This document shows positions 1 through 7,449 of a DNA stretch of 40,267 nt, piece after piece; position 1 is the first letter of the stretch; each line of letters begins with the position of its first letter. Source of the DNA: Flavobacteriaceae bacterium (GTDB taxonomy: Bacteria > Bacteroidota > Bacteroidia > Flavobacteriales > Weeksellaceae); NCBI GenBank assembly GCA_012522185.1, contig JAAYKY010000005.1:1-40267 (forward strand), read 5' to 3'. The notes beneath the pieces are model-generated. The model saw nothing but the letters and a program-made list of their open reading frames with translations. It did no database searches and had not been told where the DNA came from. Both the position numbers and the translations under genes were made by a program.

Positions 1-95
1 CTTTCTAACAAACCTCTCCCCATTATTTTGTGAACTTCGATTGCGCTTCCAATTATTTCGTATGTCAATTCGTCTAAATATTTCTTTGTCAGCAT
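1..95 (-). CDS. GxxExxY protein, N-terminal part (cut by window edge)
   Basis: The reverse strand from an ATG at 95 reads through to the window edge without a stop. The 31 visible residues begin MLTKKYLDEL and end in a G-R-G-L-L-E stretch, which is the start of the GxxExxY signature. They align well with the complete family member at 31935-32333 (LTDQI..AFYDVYNEMGYGFLEKVY). The family is predicted to have a PD-(D/E)XK nuclease-like fold, and its function is not established. It lies 75 bases downstream of mod on the same strand, so it may belong to the restriction-modification transcript. The nuclease residues lie outside the window. Confidence 0.75.
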   Translation of the reverse strand, partial: MLTKKYLDELTYEIIGSAIEVHKIMGRGLLE

Positions 96-112
96 GATTT
101 TTGTTTTTTTAT

Positions 113-165
113 TTTAAACCACATAGTAACATAGTTTTTTTCTATGTATCTATGTGGTTTATAAA
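113..165. repeat. AT-rich inverted repeat between mod and the GxxExxY gene
   Basis: AAACCACATAG and CTATGTGGTTT form an inverted repeat around a T-rich centre that itself contains CATAG/CTATG. The same CTATGTGGTTTAAAA word recurs in the repeat-rich spacer near 4105-4125. It could act as a weak terminator or attenuator after mod, but the stem is AT-rich and no function is shown. Confidence 0.5.
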
Positions 166-170
166 CATAA

Positions 171-2048
171 TCATTTTCTTCCATAAAAATCTTGGGCAAC
201 TTTCTTTTCCTCTTCAGTGCAAGCAAAATCTTTGTCATCCAAGGCTGAAAGATTTACATACAACTGATTTTTATCTAAAATGTCAACCAAATGCTGTTTT
301 TGCTCTGCCAAAGTCAAGGTTTTAAATTCTTCGATATGTTCTTCTTGTTTTTGGATATCTACATTGTAATTTAAGAACGATTTCACTTTCATTTGCTCCC
401 AAATCTTTAGTAATTCCTCTGTGTTTTTTGCTTCTTGGATTTGTTCGATAAAAATTTGATTGTATTTTTTGAGTTCTAAGTAAACGAAAGAACCTGATTC
501 ATTTTGTTCGATTACTTTCTGAACACGTTTTGTAGTAACAGTTTCAATATAATCCATTTGTTCACTTAAAATGAACTGTCTGTTTCCACCATCTTCTTTA
601 TTTAATTCCAAAACCGCGTGGGCTGTTGTTCCGCTTCCACCAAAAAAATCTAAAACAATGTCATTTTTATCTGAACCAATTTGGATTATGTGTTTAATCA
701 ATTTTGTAGGTTTTGCAAATGAAAATGCTGCATTTGTTCCAAAAAATCGTTCAATTTCTTTAGACGCTTCGTCATTTGTCGCAATGTTGTCTAGCCAAGT
801 ATTTGGTATTTGCCCCTCAAGTTCGGAAAGGAAAATTTTTATTCTAGGCATTCCCTCTCCCCCTCTTGGAATAACCAATCTGTCTTCTTTTACGTATCTA
901 TCAAACGTTTGTTGAGAACAACTCCATTTGGCTTTGATTTCTCTGCCGTTAGGCATTGTTAAAACATATTCTTTATTACTTGAATTTGCTGGTCTCGCTA
1001 AAGGACCTGTTTGATATAACCCTCGTTCATCATTATCTGGATTGGAGAAAGACTTTTTTATAAAATCTTCTGAATAGGGAACTTTATTAATGTTTAGGAC
1101 GCTTTTATTCTTCGCTACACAAATAATGAAATCGTGGACAGGTGCTATATTCTTAGCAAGATTTGCTTGTGTCTTCCTTCTTCTCCAAACAAAATTTGTT
1201 ACAAAATTTCCTCTACCAAAGACTTCGTCTAATATTATTTTTAAATAAGCTTGTTCATTGTCATCACAACTAATAAAAATACTTCCATCATCCTTCAATA
1301 ATTCCCTTGCAACCTGAAGTCGATTCTTCATAAAAGTCAACCAAGTCGAATGATTAAAATTGTCGTTGTATTTAAAACCATCATTTCCTGTGTTATAAGG
1401 AGGATCGATATAAATGAGTTTTACCTTTCCCGTAAATTCCTTTTTTAAGGAATGTAAAGCCAATAAATTATTTCCTTTGATAATCAAGTTATCAGTAATC
1501 GTATCTTCTGGCAATCCCCGATTTTTGTTTAATTCGGCATCTCGGTTGAATTTTCTCAACGAGTTTTCACCCTCTTTATCAATATGCTTGGCGTTGGTTA
1601 GAACCTTTGGCTCTAAAAGTTGAGTGATTTCGTCCTGTGCCAAAATTTCATTAAAGAAAATCTCTTCCCGTTTGTCTTCTTCTCTGCTTTGTCCTCCTTC
1701 CAAAACACAATCTTTAAATGGCCAAACCAAAGCGACTTCATTGCGTTGTTTGAGGTATTTACCATCAATGGTTAAGCCTATTTTATTTTTAAATTGGGTA
1801 TAACTGTCATTTAAAAAATTCTTTTGCTCTAAAAATTGCAAAAACAAAGACTGATTAAATACTGTAATGCCTGCAATTTCTTTAAAAAAAAATGATTTAA
1901 CGGTAGGTTCTTTTAATAAAAGTTCAATTAGTTCTTCATCAAAGTTTTGCGCTTTATCAATGACTACCCATTTTTTGAGTTCGCCATTATCGGAAACGTA
2001 ATTGGGTTCTTTTTTGAGTTGAGATTCTAATGTTTGGTATAATTTCAT
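171..2048 (-). CDS. mod: Type III restriction-modification methyltransferase (Mod)
   Basis: This 625-aa protein is a site-specific adenine DNA methyltransferase of the N6/N4 class. The catalytic motif DPPYNTGND (motif IV) is at about residues 215-223, and the AdoMet-binding motif FFGGSGTTAHA (motif I) is at about 468-478. Motif IV before motif I is the beta-class order typical of type III Mod subunits. The roughly 200 residues before the catalytic core and the central target-recognition region between the motifs also fit Mod. In type III systems Mod gives sequence specificity to a Res helicase-nuclease. No res gene is inside the window; it may lie beyond the GxxExxY gene at the left edge. A run of nine T residues on the coding strand (1884-1892) falls in codons for F-F-F near residues 53-55. 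The ATG at 2048 is the first good start. Confidence 0.9.
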   Translation of the reverse strand: MKLYQTLESQLKKEPNYVSDNGELKKWVVIDKAQNFDEELIELLLKEPTVKSFFFKEIAGITVFNQSLFLQFLEQKNFLNDSYTQFKNKIGLTIDGKYLKQRNEVALVWPFKDCVLEGGQSREEDKREEIFFNEILAQDEITQLLEPKVLTNAKHIDKEGENSLRKFNRDAELNKNRGLPEDTITDNLIIKGNNLLALHSLKKEFTGKVKLIYIDPPYNTGNDGFKYNDNFNHSTWLTFMKNRLQVARELLKDDGSIFISCDDNEQAYLKIILDEVFGRGNFVTNFVWRRRKTQANLAKNIAPVHDFIICVAKNKSVLNINKVPYSEDFIKKSFSNPDNDERGLYQTGPLARPANSSNKEYVLTMPNGREIKAKWSCSQQTFDRYVKEDRLVIPRGGEGMPRIKIFLSELEGQIPNTWLDNIATNDEASKEIERFFGTNAAFSFAKPTKLIKHIIQIGSDKNDIVLDFFGGSGTTAHAVLELNKEDGGNRQFILSEQMDYIETVTTKRVQKVIEQNESGSFVYLELKKYNQIFIEQIQEAKNTEELLKIWEQMKVKSFLNYNVDIQKQEEHIEEFKTLTLAEQKQHLVDILDKNQLYVNLSALDDKDFACTEEEKKVAQDFYGRK

Positions 2049-2377
2049 TTATTTTTCAGGATTTTGAAACGCTCAAAAATCCCTAAAAAACAACGTGGGC
2101 AATTCCTAAGTTGCTTGCAATCGAAGCCCGACCAAAGGCAAAGCACAAAGCAAAAGGGACGCCCACGCATAATCGTAGGCGTTTCCACTTTCACTTCCCC
2201 GTGCTTTTTGAAAAATTGGTCGTATTTCGATTGCGGGAAATTTTAAAGCGAAACGCTAATATTTTATATGTTTAGTTTTATTTTTTTCTTATATTTTATT
2301 GTTTTTTGTTGGTGCTAAGATAATTTTATTTTATCTAATATGTGTGCAAAATTATTTGAAAAGTATCCGACAAAGAA
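2049..2377. other. Spacer between mod and the DUF4143 gene, with an imperfect stem element
   Basis: This 329-base stretch has no convincing gene. A 60-codon open frame at 2064-2246 has no recognisable protein features. The part from 2092 to 2167 is GC-richer than its surroundings and is flanked by an inverted CGTGGGC/GCCCACG pair. The bases from 2260 to 2350 are very AT-rich. It may be a remnant of a mobile or intergenic repeat. Confidence 0.4.
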
Positions 2378-3688
2378 TCATTCCACCCCCTGAATCATCG
2401 ACCGAATTTCTCGAATGGCGTATAACGGAATATTCATTAACCAATCCTCATTTCTGAAATGAGACAGAGAAGTTCGAATACTCATCTTAGGCTCAAATTG
2501 CTGGTGATAGCTTTTTAAGGATTTTGATTGTAGATTTTCCTCGGCTTTCACTTCTAACGGATACAGGTTTTGTTGGTGTTCTATGATAAAATCGACTTCA
2601 TTGCTTGAGGTGTCATTCGACCAATAATTGGGATGAATTCCATTTTCGCTAATCAGTTGCTGTAAAATAAACTGTTCGGTCAACGCACCTTTAAACTCTG
2701 TAAAAAGTTTGTTTTTTTGAAGCAATAGTTGAGCATCCAAGCCTGACAAAGCCCCTAAAAGACCAGTGTCTAAAGCAAATATTTTAAAAGCCTTTAGGTC
2801 CTCATACGAGCGAATCGGAAATCCAGGTTTGGTGATTCTATAAATACGATGAATTAAACCGTAATCCACCAACCAGTTCAGTGTGTCTTCATATTCTCTT
2901 GCCCTTGCACCCGTTTTTACCAAACCATAAATAAATTTTTTATTTTCTCTTGCCAACTGCGAAGGTAAACTGTTCCAAACCATCCTTATTTTTGGTACAA
3001 TTTGTGCCGGAGCATGTTTTGAAAAATCAAGTTCGTAAGCTGCTAAAATATCTTTTTGTAATTCCCTCACCTCTTCAAAATTTCGACTATCTGCATAATT
3101 TTTAACAGCTTCTGGCATTCCTCCTACAAAATAATATTGCTTTAATAAAGCAACAATTTTTTCATGAAAAGTCTGCATCAATTTCCAATCTTTTACTTTC
3201 AATAAGTTTAAAATAGAAATTTCTCCCATTGCTTCTAAAAACTCAGAAAAACTCATGGGATGCATCTCTAAAAATTGGACTTTACCAACAGGAAAAGACG
3301 TTTTGTTTAATGCAATTCCCAATAAAGAACCGGCTCCAATGATGTGATACTCGGGAGCTTCTTCCTGAAAATACTTTAAGGCGGTCAATGCACCTTCCGC
3401 TTCTTGTATTTCATCAAAAATAATAAGTGTATTTTCAGCGTTTGGGACGATTCCTGATTGAACTTGTAAAGCAGATAAAATTCGAGAAATATCAAAATCG
3501 GTTTTGAATAAATTTTGTAATAATTTATCTCTTTCGAAGTTGATGTAAAGCACCTGTTCATAATATTTACGACCAAATTCTTTCATAACCCAAGTTTTAC
3601 CAACCTGACGAGCACCTTTCAACAAGAGAGGCTTTCTGGTTTTCGCTTGTTTCCAATGGTTCAGTTTTGTTAAAATCGCTCTTTCCAT
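2378..3688 (-). CDS. DUF4143-type AAA ATPase
   Basis: This 436-aa protein has a Walker A motif GARQVGKT at residues 25-32, a Walker B segment LIIFDEIQEA near residues 90-99, and the long C-terminal DUF4143 region with the EVDFIIE and LEVKA segments. That last pair is a PD-(D/E)XK-like signature (D...E-x-K). Proteins of this family are widespread in Bacteroidetes and archaea, and their substrate is unknown. The open frame extends to a TTG at 3709, but the ATG at 3688 is preferred because a perfect -7 box ends five bases upstream of it. The gene therefore appears almost leaderless. Its promoter is overlapped by three 32-bp tandem repeats. It lies upstream of mod on the same strand, 329 bases away, so co-transcription is doubtful. 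Confidence 0.85.
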   Translation of the reverse strand: MERAILTKLNHWKQAKTRKPLLLKGARQVGKTWVMKEFGRKYYEQVLYINFERDKLLQNLFKTDFDISRILSALQVQSGIVPNAENTLIIFDEIQEAEGALTALKYFQEEAPEYHIIGAGSLLGIALNKTSFPVGKVQFLEMHPMSFSEFLEAMGEISILNLLKVKDWKLMQTFHEKIVALLKQYYFVGGMPEAVKNYADSRNFEEVRELQKDILAAYELDFSKHAPAQIVPKIRMVWNSLPSQLARENKKFIYGLVKTGARAREYEDTLNWLVDYGLIHRIYRITKPGFPIRSYEDLKAFKIFALDTGLLGALSGLDAQLLLQKNKLFTEFKGALTEQFILQQLISENGIHPNYWSNDTSSNEVDFIIEHQQNLYPLEVKAEENLQSKSLKSYHQQFEPKMSIRTSLSHFRNEDWLMNIPLYAIREIRSMIQGVE

Positions 3689-3692
3689 TCCA

Positions 3693-3723
3693 CAAAAATA
3701 CAATAACAATCACATTTTTCAAA
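3693..3723 (-). promoter_or_regulatory. Bacteroidetes-type promoter of the DUF4143 gene
   Basis: On the minus strand the sequence is TTTG (3723-3720), a 19-base spacer, then TATTTTTG (3700-3693). This matches TTTG-N19-TAnnTTTG exactly. Transcription would begin within a few bases of the ATG at 3688. The -33 box lies inside tandem repeat copy 1. Confidence 0.8.
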
Positions 3724-3800
3724 GGACTTTCGTGCATTACATCACATTTATCAAAGGACTTTCGTGCAGTCTATCACATTTATCAAAGCACTTTCGTGAT
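3711..3800. repeat. 32-bp tandem repeat, three copies, over the DUF4143 promoter
   Basis: Copies begin at 3711, 3743 and 3775, each CACATTT(A/T)TCAAAG followed by (G/C)ACTTTCGTG. The period is exactly 32 bases, close to three helical turns. Each copy carries a TTTG on the minus strand, and the promoter-proximal one is the -33 box. The copies are contiguous with no variable spacers, so this is not a CRISPR. An operator array for a repressor or activator is the simplest reading. Confidence 0.85.
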
Positions 3801-3821
3801 TTAAATCCCATTTTATTGATG

Positions 3822-4190
3822 TAAACTGTAGATTGTATTCTTGTAGAATGTATTTCGAACTTCGAGTTTCGCCCTCCTATGTTTCTACGCAAGTAGCTAT
3901 GAACACTATGTTCACTCATTTCGGATGTCTAAAAAACTATGTGTTTTAAAAAAATCAGCGAACATCCGCGCAATCAGCGGGCTTTCTTTACTGTAGAATG
4001 TAGATTGTATTCTTGTAGGATGTATTTTTTTCGATCTTCGAGCTCCTATGTTCTACGCAAGTAGCTATGAACACTATACCACACTCACTAAAAAAACTAT
4101 TGTCACTATGTGGTTTAAAAAAATATCAGCGAACATCCGCGCAATCAGCGGGCTTTCTTTACTGTAGAATGTAGATTGTATTCTTGTATA
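3822..4190. repeat. Direct tandem repeat with a period of about 172 bp
   Basis: The word TGTAGATTGTATTCTTGTA occurs at 3827, 3999 and 4170. Between them, CTACGCAAGTAGCTATGAAC and an ATCAGCGAACATCCGCGCAA segment recur in the same order. Two copies are complete and a third starts near 4165 and then diverges. The CATCCGCG/ATCAGCG core resembles the element at 31742-31850. Confidence 0.85.
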
Positions 4191-4345
4191 TTGTATTTTG
4201 AGCTGAATTCTCTTAATACCTTAATAGTTAAAAAAAACATTGCCCCCTTAGTGAAAAATCTTCCTGCTCATTGGGGTTTAAAAAACAGTTAACGTAAGCA
4301 CAAACAACTTCTACATTCTAACTTCTGCCTTATAACTTCTAACCC
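4189..4345. repeat. Dispersed repeat, first copy (second near 4930-5095)
   Basis: The words TTGTATTTTGAGCTGAATT, CTTAAT.CCTTAAT and CCCTTAGTGAAAAATCTT are followed by runs of CTTCTA-type words. They appear in the same order at 4931-5090. By eye the two copies are roughly three-quarters identical. No gene overlaps either copy. Confidence 0.7.
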
Positions 4346-4417
4346 CTAAACTCATCTAAAAAAACACCCATCCCAAAAATAAAAATACCCCTAAACGGCG
4401 AAAAATTTCACCTTATT

Positions 4418-4480
4418 CCATAGATACTCCATAGATACTCCCAGTATACTCCCAGTCAACCCCCAGTATACTCCCAGTCA
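4418..4480. repeat. Short tandem repeats
   Basis: A 12-base unit CCATAGATACTC occurs twice in tandem. It is followed by two copies of CAGTATACTCCCAGTCA at 4442 and 4464 (period 22). This explains the spurious open frame on the minus strand here. Confidence 0.8.
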
Positions 4481-4746
4481 GAAAACTCCAAAAAACCATG
4501 ACATACGGAGATAAAAACGCCATAATAGGACAATAACGCCATAAATTCAAAAAAGCCGATACCCCAAAACGGCGAAATTTAAGCATCGATTTTTCAGCCT
4601 CAAAAACAACCAAAATCCAGGCCTCATTTTAACTTAAAAATTCGGATTCTTCACACTCATTCTTCGTGTTCTGAATGACATCTAGCTCGTTGCCATCCAG
4701 AACATTTGATATTAAGAGGAAAATCTTCCAGTGGAAGATTGGAAAA

Positions 4747-4785
4747 GCTCCTTGTCATCCAGACGATAGGATGGATCTAAGGAGC
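4747..4785. repeat. Palindromic intergenic repeat (GTCATCC/GGATGGATCT type)
   Basis: GCTCCTT pairs with AAGGAGC, and inside it CATCC pairs with GGATG, giving a two-part stem. The GTCATCCaga...aGGATGGATCT core resembles palindromic elements dispersed between genes in many Bacteroidetes. A second small hairpin, CCCGA/TCGGG, lies near 4830-4846. Confidence 0.6.
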
Positions 4786-4930
4786 CTCTAGAGATTCCTC
4801 ACCTTCATTCTTCTGCTTCAGTCCCGAGGCTTCGGGAGACAACATCTTTTTTTTTTACAGTTGCACTATGTCACTCAGAGCTGAGTTTAGGAAGTGAAGA
4901 GTCTCAGGTTTTTTTTGCTGTAAACTGTAG

Positions 4931-5095
4931 ATTGTATTTTGAGCTGAATTTTCTTAATGCCTTAATGGTAAAAAAAACTTTACTCCCTTAGTGAAAAATC
5001 TTTGGATTCCTTGTGGTTGAAAAAACGGTCAACGTTAATTAGGCATAAACAGACTTCTGACTTCTACCTTCTAATCTCCGGCCCAAACCCTATGC
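4931..5095. repeat. Dispersed repeat, second copy
   Basis: This matches 4189-4345 in word order (TTGTATTTTGAGCTGAATT, then CCCTTAGTGAAAAATC, then ACTTCT-rich words). It ends about 120 bases before lepB. Confidence 0.7.
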
Positions 5096-5216
5096 CCTAC
5101 CCAGTAGCCCTTAAACTGAACCGCTTCGATTAAAAAAAGTAAAAATTCAATTGAATCTCAATTTTCTTGTTACGACTTATCATAAAACATTAAATTAGCA
5201 CACTAAATCAGAATAA

Positions 5217-6761
5217 ATGGAATTATTAGTCAATTGGCTGATCGGATTTTTAATTTACAACCTCATTTACGGAGCTTCCACTTGGCAACTCTATAAAAAA
5301 GCCGGTAGAAAACCCGGGGAAGCTTTTATACCCTTTTACAACTTCTGGATCGGACTGGATCTCATCAAACGACCCAAATGGTGGATCATCCTTTTCTTTA
5401 CCCCCATCGTCGCACCCATTATGTGGTGGGTGTTTTGGGTCGATTTCGCAAGAAGCTTCGGAAAAAGAACTTGGACAGATGCCATTCTGATGATTATCAC
5501 CGTGGGACTCTATGCCTTCTATTTGAACTATGTAGAAAAACCAGATTACGAAGGGCCGGAAGAAAGAAAAGGAACTTTTATCGCAGCCTTATTATTCGCC
5601 GTCGTATTGGCAACACTCGTTCACACATGGTTCATTCAACCCATGGTCGTACCAACCGGATCCATGGAAAATACCATAAAAATTGGAGATGCACTCTTTG
5701 TCGATAAATTAAGCTATGGCGTAAGAGTACCCTTCACGCCCATTGGACTTCCTTTTTCGGAATTCATCAATCGAAAAGCTTATGTGGACAAAGCAAGACT
5801 TCCTTATATGCGATTGCCCGGATGGAGCGATTTGAAATCAAATGATATCGTCGTTTTCAGCTATCCGACCGACTCCGTTTTCGATGCAATTGACCGAAAA
5901 GATGCCTATGTGAAAAGACTCGTGGGGATGCCCGGCGATACCGTAGTATTTGACCAAGGAGACTTATTTGTAAACGGAAAACCATTTATTCCCAAAAAAG
6001 ATGCAATCGTTCAAAACCGATACAAAGTCACCACCAAAAATATGTTCAGTCCGGAATTATTGTACCAAGAATACGGATTGGTTTATTCTTCCCAATTCGA
6101 TCAAACGGATTATTACATAATGGCTAAAAATGGAGACGAGCTGGTCTATATATTCAAAGGATTGAGCGAAGCCATGGCCAAAGATTTAAACGCAAATCCC
6201 AATATTCAGGTAGAAAGATTTAAATCTGAAGAAGGTGAAAAAGAATACGGTCCCAACAAAGAAAACTCCTTCCCACTCGACCGAAATTGGAATCAGGACT
6301 TCTACGGACCTTATTATGTACCCAAAAAAGGAGATCAGGTAAAATTAGACAAATCCAACATCGAACTTTACAAAAGAATCATTCAAACTTATGAAAATCA
6401 TGATTTAAAAATCGAAGGCGAAAAAATACTCATTGACGGAAAAGAAGCAAATGAATACACCATCGAACAAGATTATTTCTTCATGAGTGGAGACAACCGA
6501 AACCAATCCCTTGACTCTCGTTTCTTTGGCCCGGTTCCCGAAGACCACATCATCGGAAGACCCGTTTTGGTTTGGGCCAATATGAATGGAATGTTTGAAC
6601 CCGCTCCCAAAAAGTTTATCTGGAGCCGATTTATGACATCCATAAACAATGATAACCCCGACAAAAAATCATATCTCGTCTATGTGGTCATTGGGTTGAT
6701 TGCCTTCTTCACATGGGATTATTTCCGAGTGAAAAAGAAGAAAGAAAAAGAAGAAAATTAA
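5217..6761 (+). CDS. lepB: Signal peptidase I, large Bacteroidetes form
   Basis: This 514-aa inner-membrane serine protease removes signal peptides from exported preproteins. The nucleophile is Ser149 in VVPTGSMENT, the general base is Lys233 in YVKRLVGMPGD, and the conserved SGDNRNQSLDSR box lies near residues 422-433. Hydrophobic segments at about residues 5-20, 55-77, 87-104 and 121-140 precede the catalytic serine, and a further one near 485-503 ends the protein before a lysine-rich tail. It is much longer than the E. coli enzyme (about 324 aa). Additional residues lie between the Lys box and the SGDNR box, as is usual in Flavobacteriia. The ATG at 5217 follows an AT-rich leader, with no clear Shine-Dalgarno. 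The WbqC-like gene follows after 78 bases. Confidence 0.95.
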   Translation: MELLVNWLIGFLIYNLIYGASTWQLYKKAGRKPGEAFIPFYNFWIGLDLIKRPKWWIILFFTPIVAPIMWWVFWVDFARSFGKRTWTDAILMIITVGLYAFYLNYVEKPDYEGPEERKGTFIAALLFAVVLATLVHTWFIQPMVVPTGSMENTIKIGDALFVDKLSYGVRVPFTPIGLPFSEFINRKAYVDKARLPYMRLPGWSDLKSNDIVVFSYPTDSVFDAIDRKDAYVKRLVGMPGDTVVFDQGDLFVNGKPFIPKKDAIVQNRYKVTTKNMFSPELLYQEYGLVYSSQFDQTDYYIMAKNGDELVYIFKGLSEAMAKDLNANPNIQVERFKSEEGEKEYGPNKENSFPLDRNWNQDFYGPYYVPKKGDQVKLDKSNIELYKRIIQTYENHDLKIEGEKILIDGKEANEYTIEQDYFFMSGDNRNQSLDSRFFGPVPEDHIIGRPVLVWANMNGMFEPAPKKFIWSRFMTSINNDNPDKKSYLVYVVIGLIAFFTWDYFRVKKKKEKEEN

Positions 6762-6839
6762 AAGAATCTAATTAATTACATTACAACTTCAAATAAAATT
6801 CATAATAAACTATAAACCACTATTTAATCAGTATAAATA

Positions 6840-7448
6840 ATGATTTTTCCAGCCTTTTATTTCGGACCGATTTCTTACTTTGCGGAATTGATAAATGCAG
6901 AAGAATATAAATTAGAAGCTTGTGAACATTTTCCCAAGCAAACCTACCGGAACCGATGCTACATTCAAGGAGCAAATGGAAAACTTCGACTGGGAATCCC
7001 TACCCAACACGATGGAGCGAGAATCATGAAAGAAATTCAAATTTCGCAAGAATATAACTGGCAAAAAGAACATTTCAAATCCTTGGTTTCGGCTTATAAA
7101 AGTTCGCCCTATTTTGAATTTTATGAAGATGACCTTTGGCCGATTTTCGAGAAAAAAGAAAAATACCTACTGGATTTCAATCTAAAAACCATCGAATTCA
7201 TTTCGTCCAAACTCAAACTAAATCTGAAATTGGAATTAACAGAAACCTATGAAAAGGTGGATGAAAAACAAGATTTTCGAAACCATTTCGATGCCAAAGC
7301 TCAACCCATCGGGGAGTTTCCAAAATACTTTCAAGTCTTTGATGAGAAATTCGAATTTATGCCCGATTTGAGCATAATCGATTTGCTTTGTAACAAAGGC
7401 CCCGAAACTGCGACCTATTTACGTGAATTCAATAATAAAATTAAATAA
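6840..7448 (+). CDS. WbqC-like family protein
   Basis: This 202-aa protein begins with the family hallmark FGPISYFAELINA, followed by EHFPKQTYRNRCYI and LRLGIPTQHDG, which together match the WbqC-like family. Members are cytosolic and often lie near polysaccharide or core genes. The biochemical function is not settled. The stop codon is one base before the start of the subtilisin gene, so the two are probably co-transcribed, possibly with lepB. Full length for the family. Confidence 0.85.
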   Translation: MIFPAFYFGPISYFAELINAEEYKLEACEHFPKQTYRNRCYIQGANGKLRLGIPTQHDGARIMKEIQISQEYNWQKEHFKSLVSAYKSSPYFEFYEDDLWPIFEKKEKYLLDFNLKTIEFISSKLKLNLKLELTETYEKVDEKQDFRNHFDAKAQPIGEFPKYFQVFDEKFEFMPDLSIIDLLCNKGPETATYLREFNNKIK

Positions 7449-7449
7449 G

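Larger units (their letters stand above)
3801..5216. other. 1.4-kb non-coding repeat-rich region
   Basis: No plausible gene is present on either strand. A 66-codon minus-strand frame at 4413-4613 is built from short tandem repeats. The region contains two full copies of a 171-172-bp direct repeat, a partial third copy continuing into another block that recurs near 4930-5095, short tandem repeats at 4418-4480, and several palindromes. It appears to be an accumulation site for dispersed intergenic repeats. Confidence 0.8.

Noticed and set aside
2064-2246. Plus-strand open frame of 60 codons in the mod upstream spacer
   Set aside because: It has low-complexity composition, lies within a region flanked by an inverted repeat, and shows no family resemblance.
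3711-3800. Possible CRISPR array (three 32-bp repeats)
   Set aside because: The units are contiguous with no variable spacers, and no cas gene is present in the window. They overlap a promoter instead.
3500-3805. Long N-terminal extension of the DUF4143 protein to the TTG at 3709
   Set aside because: The extension would cover the -7 promoter box, and the ATG at 3688 fits the promoter and family length better.
4413-4613. Minus-strand open frame of 66 codons
   Set aside because: It is made of short tandem repeats and has no protein-like features; no promoter or start context is visible.
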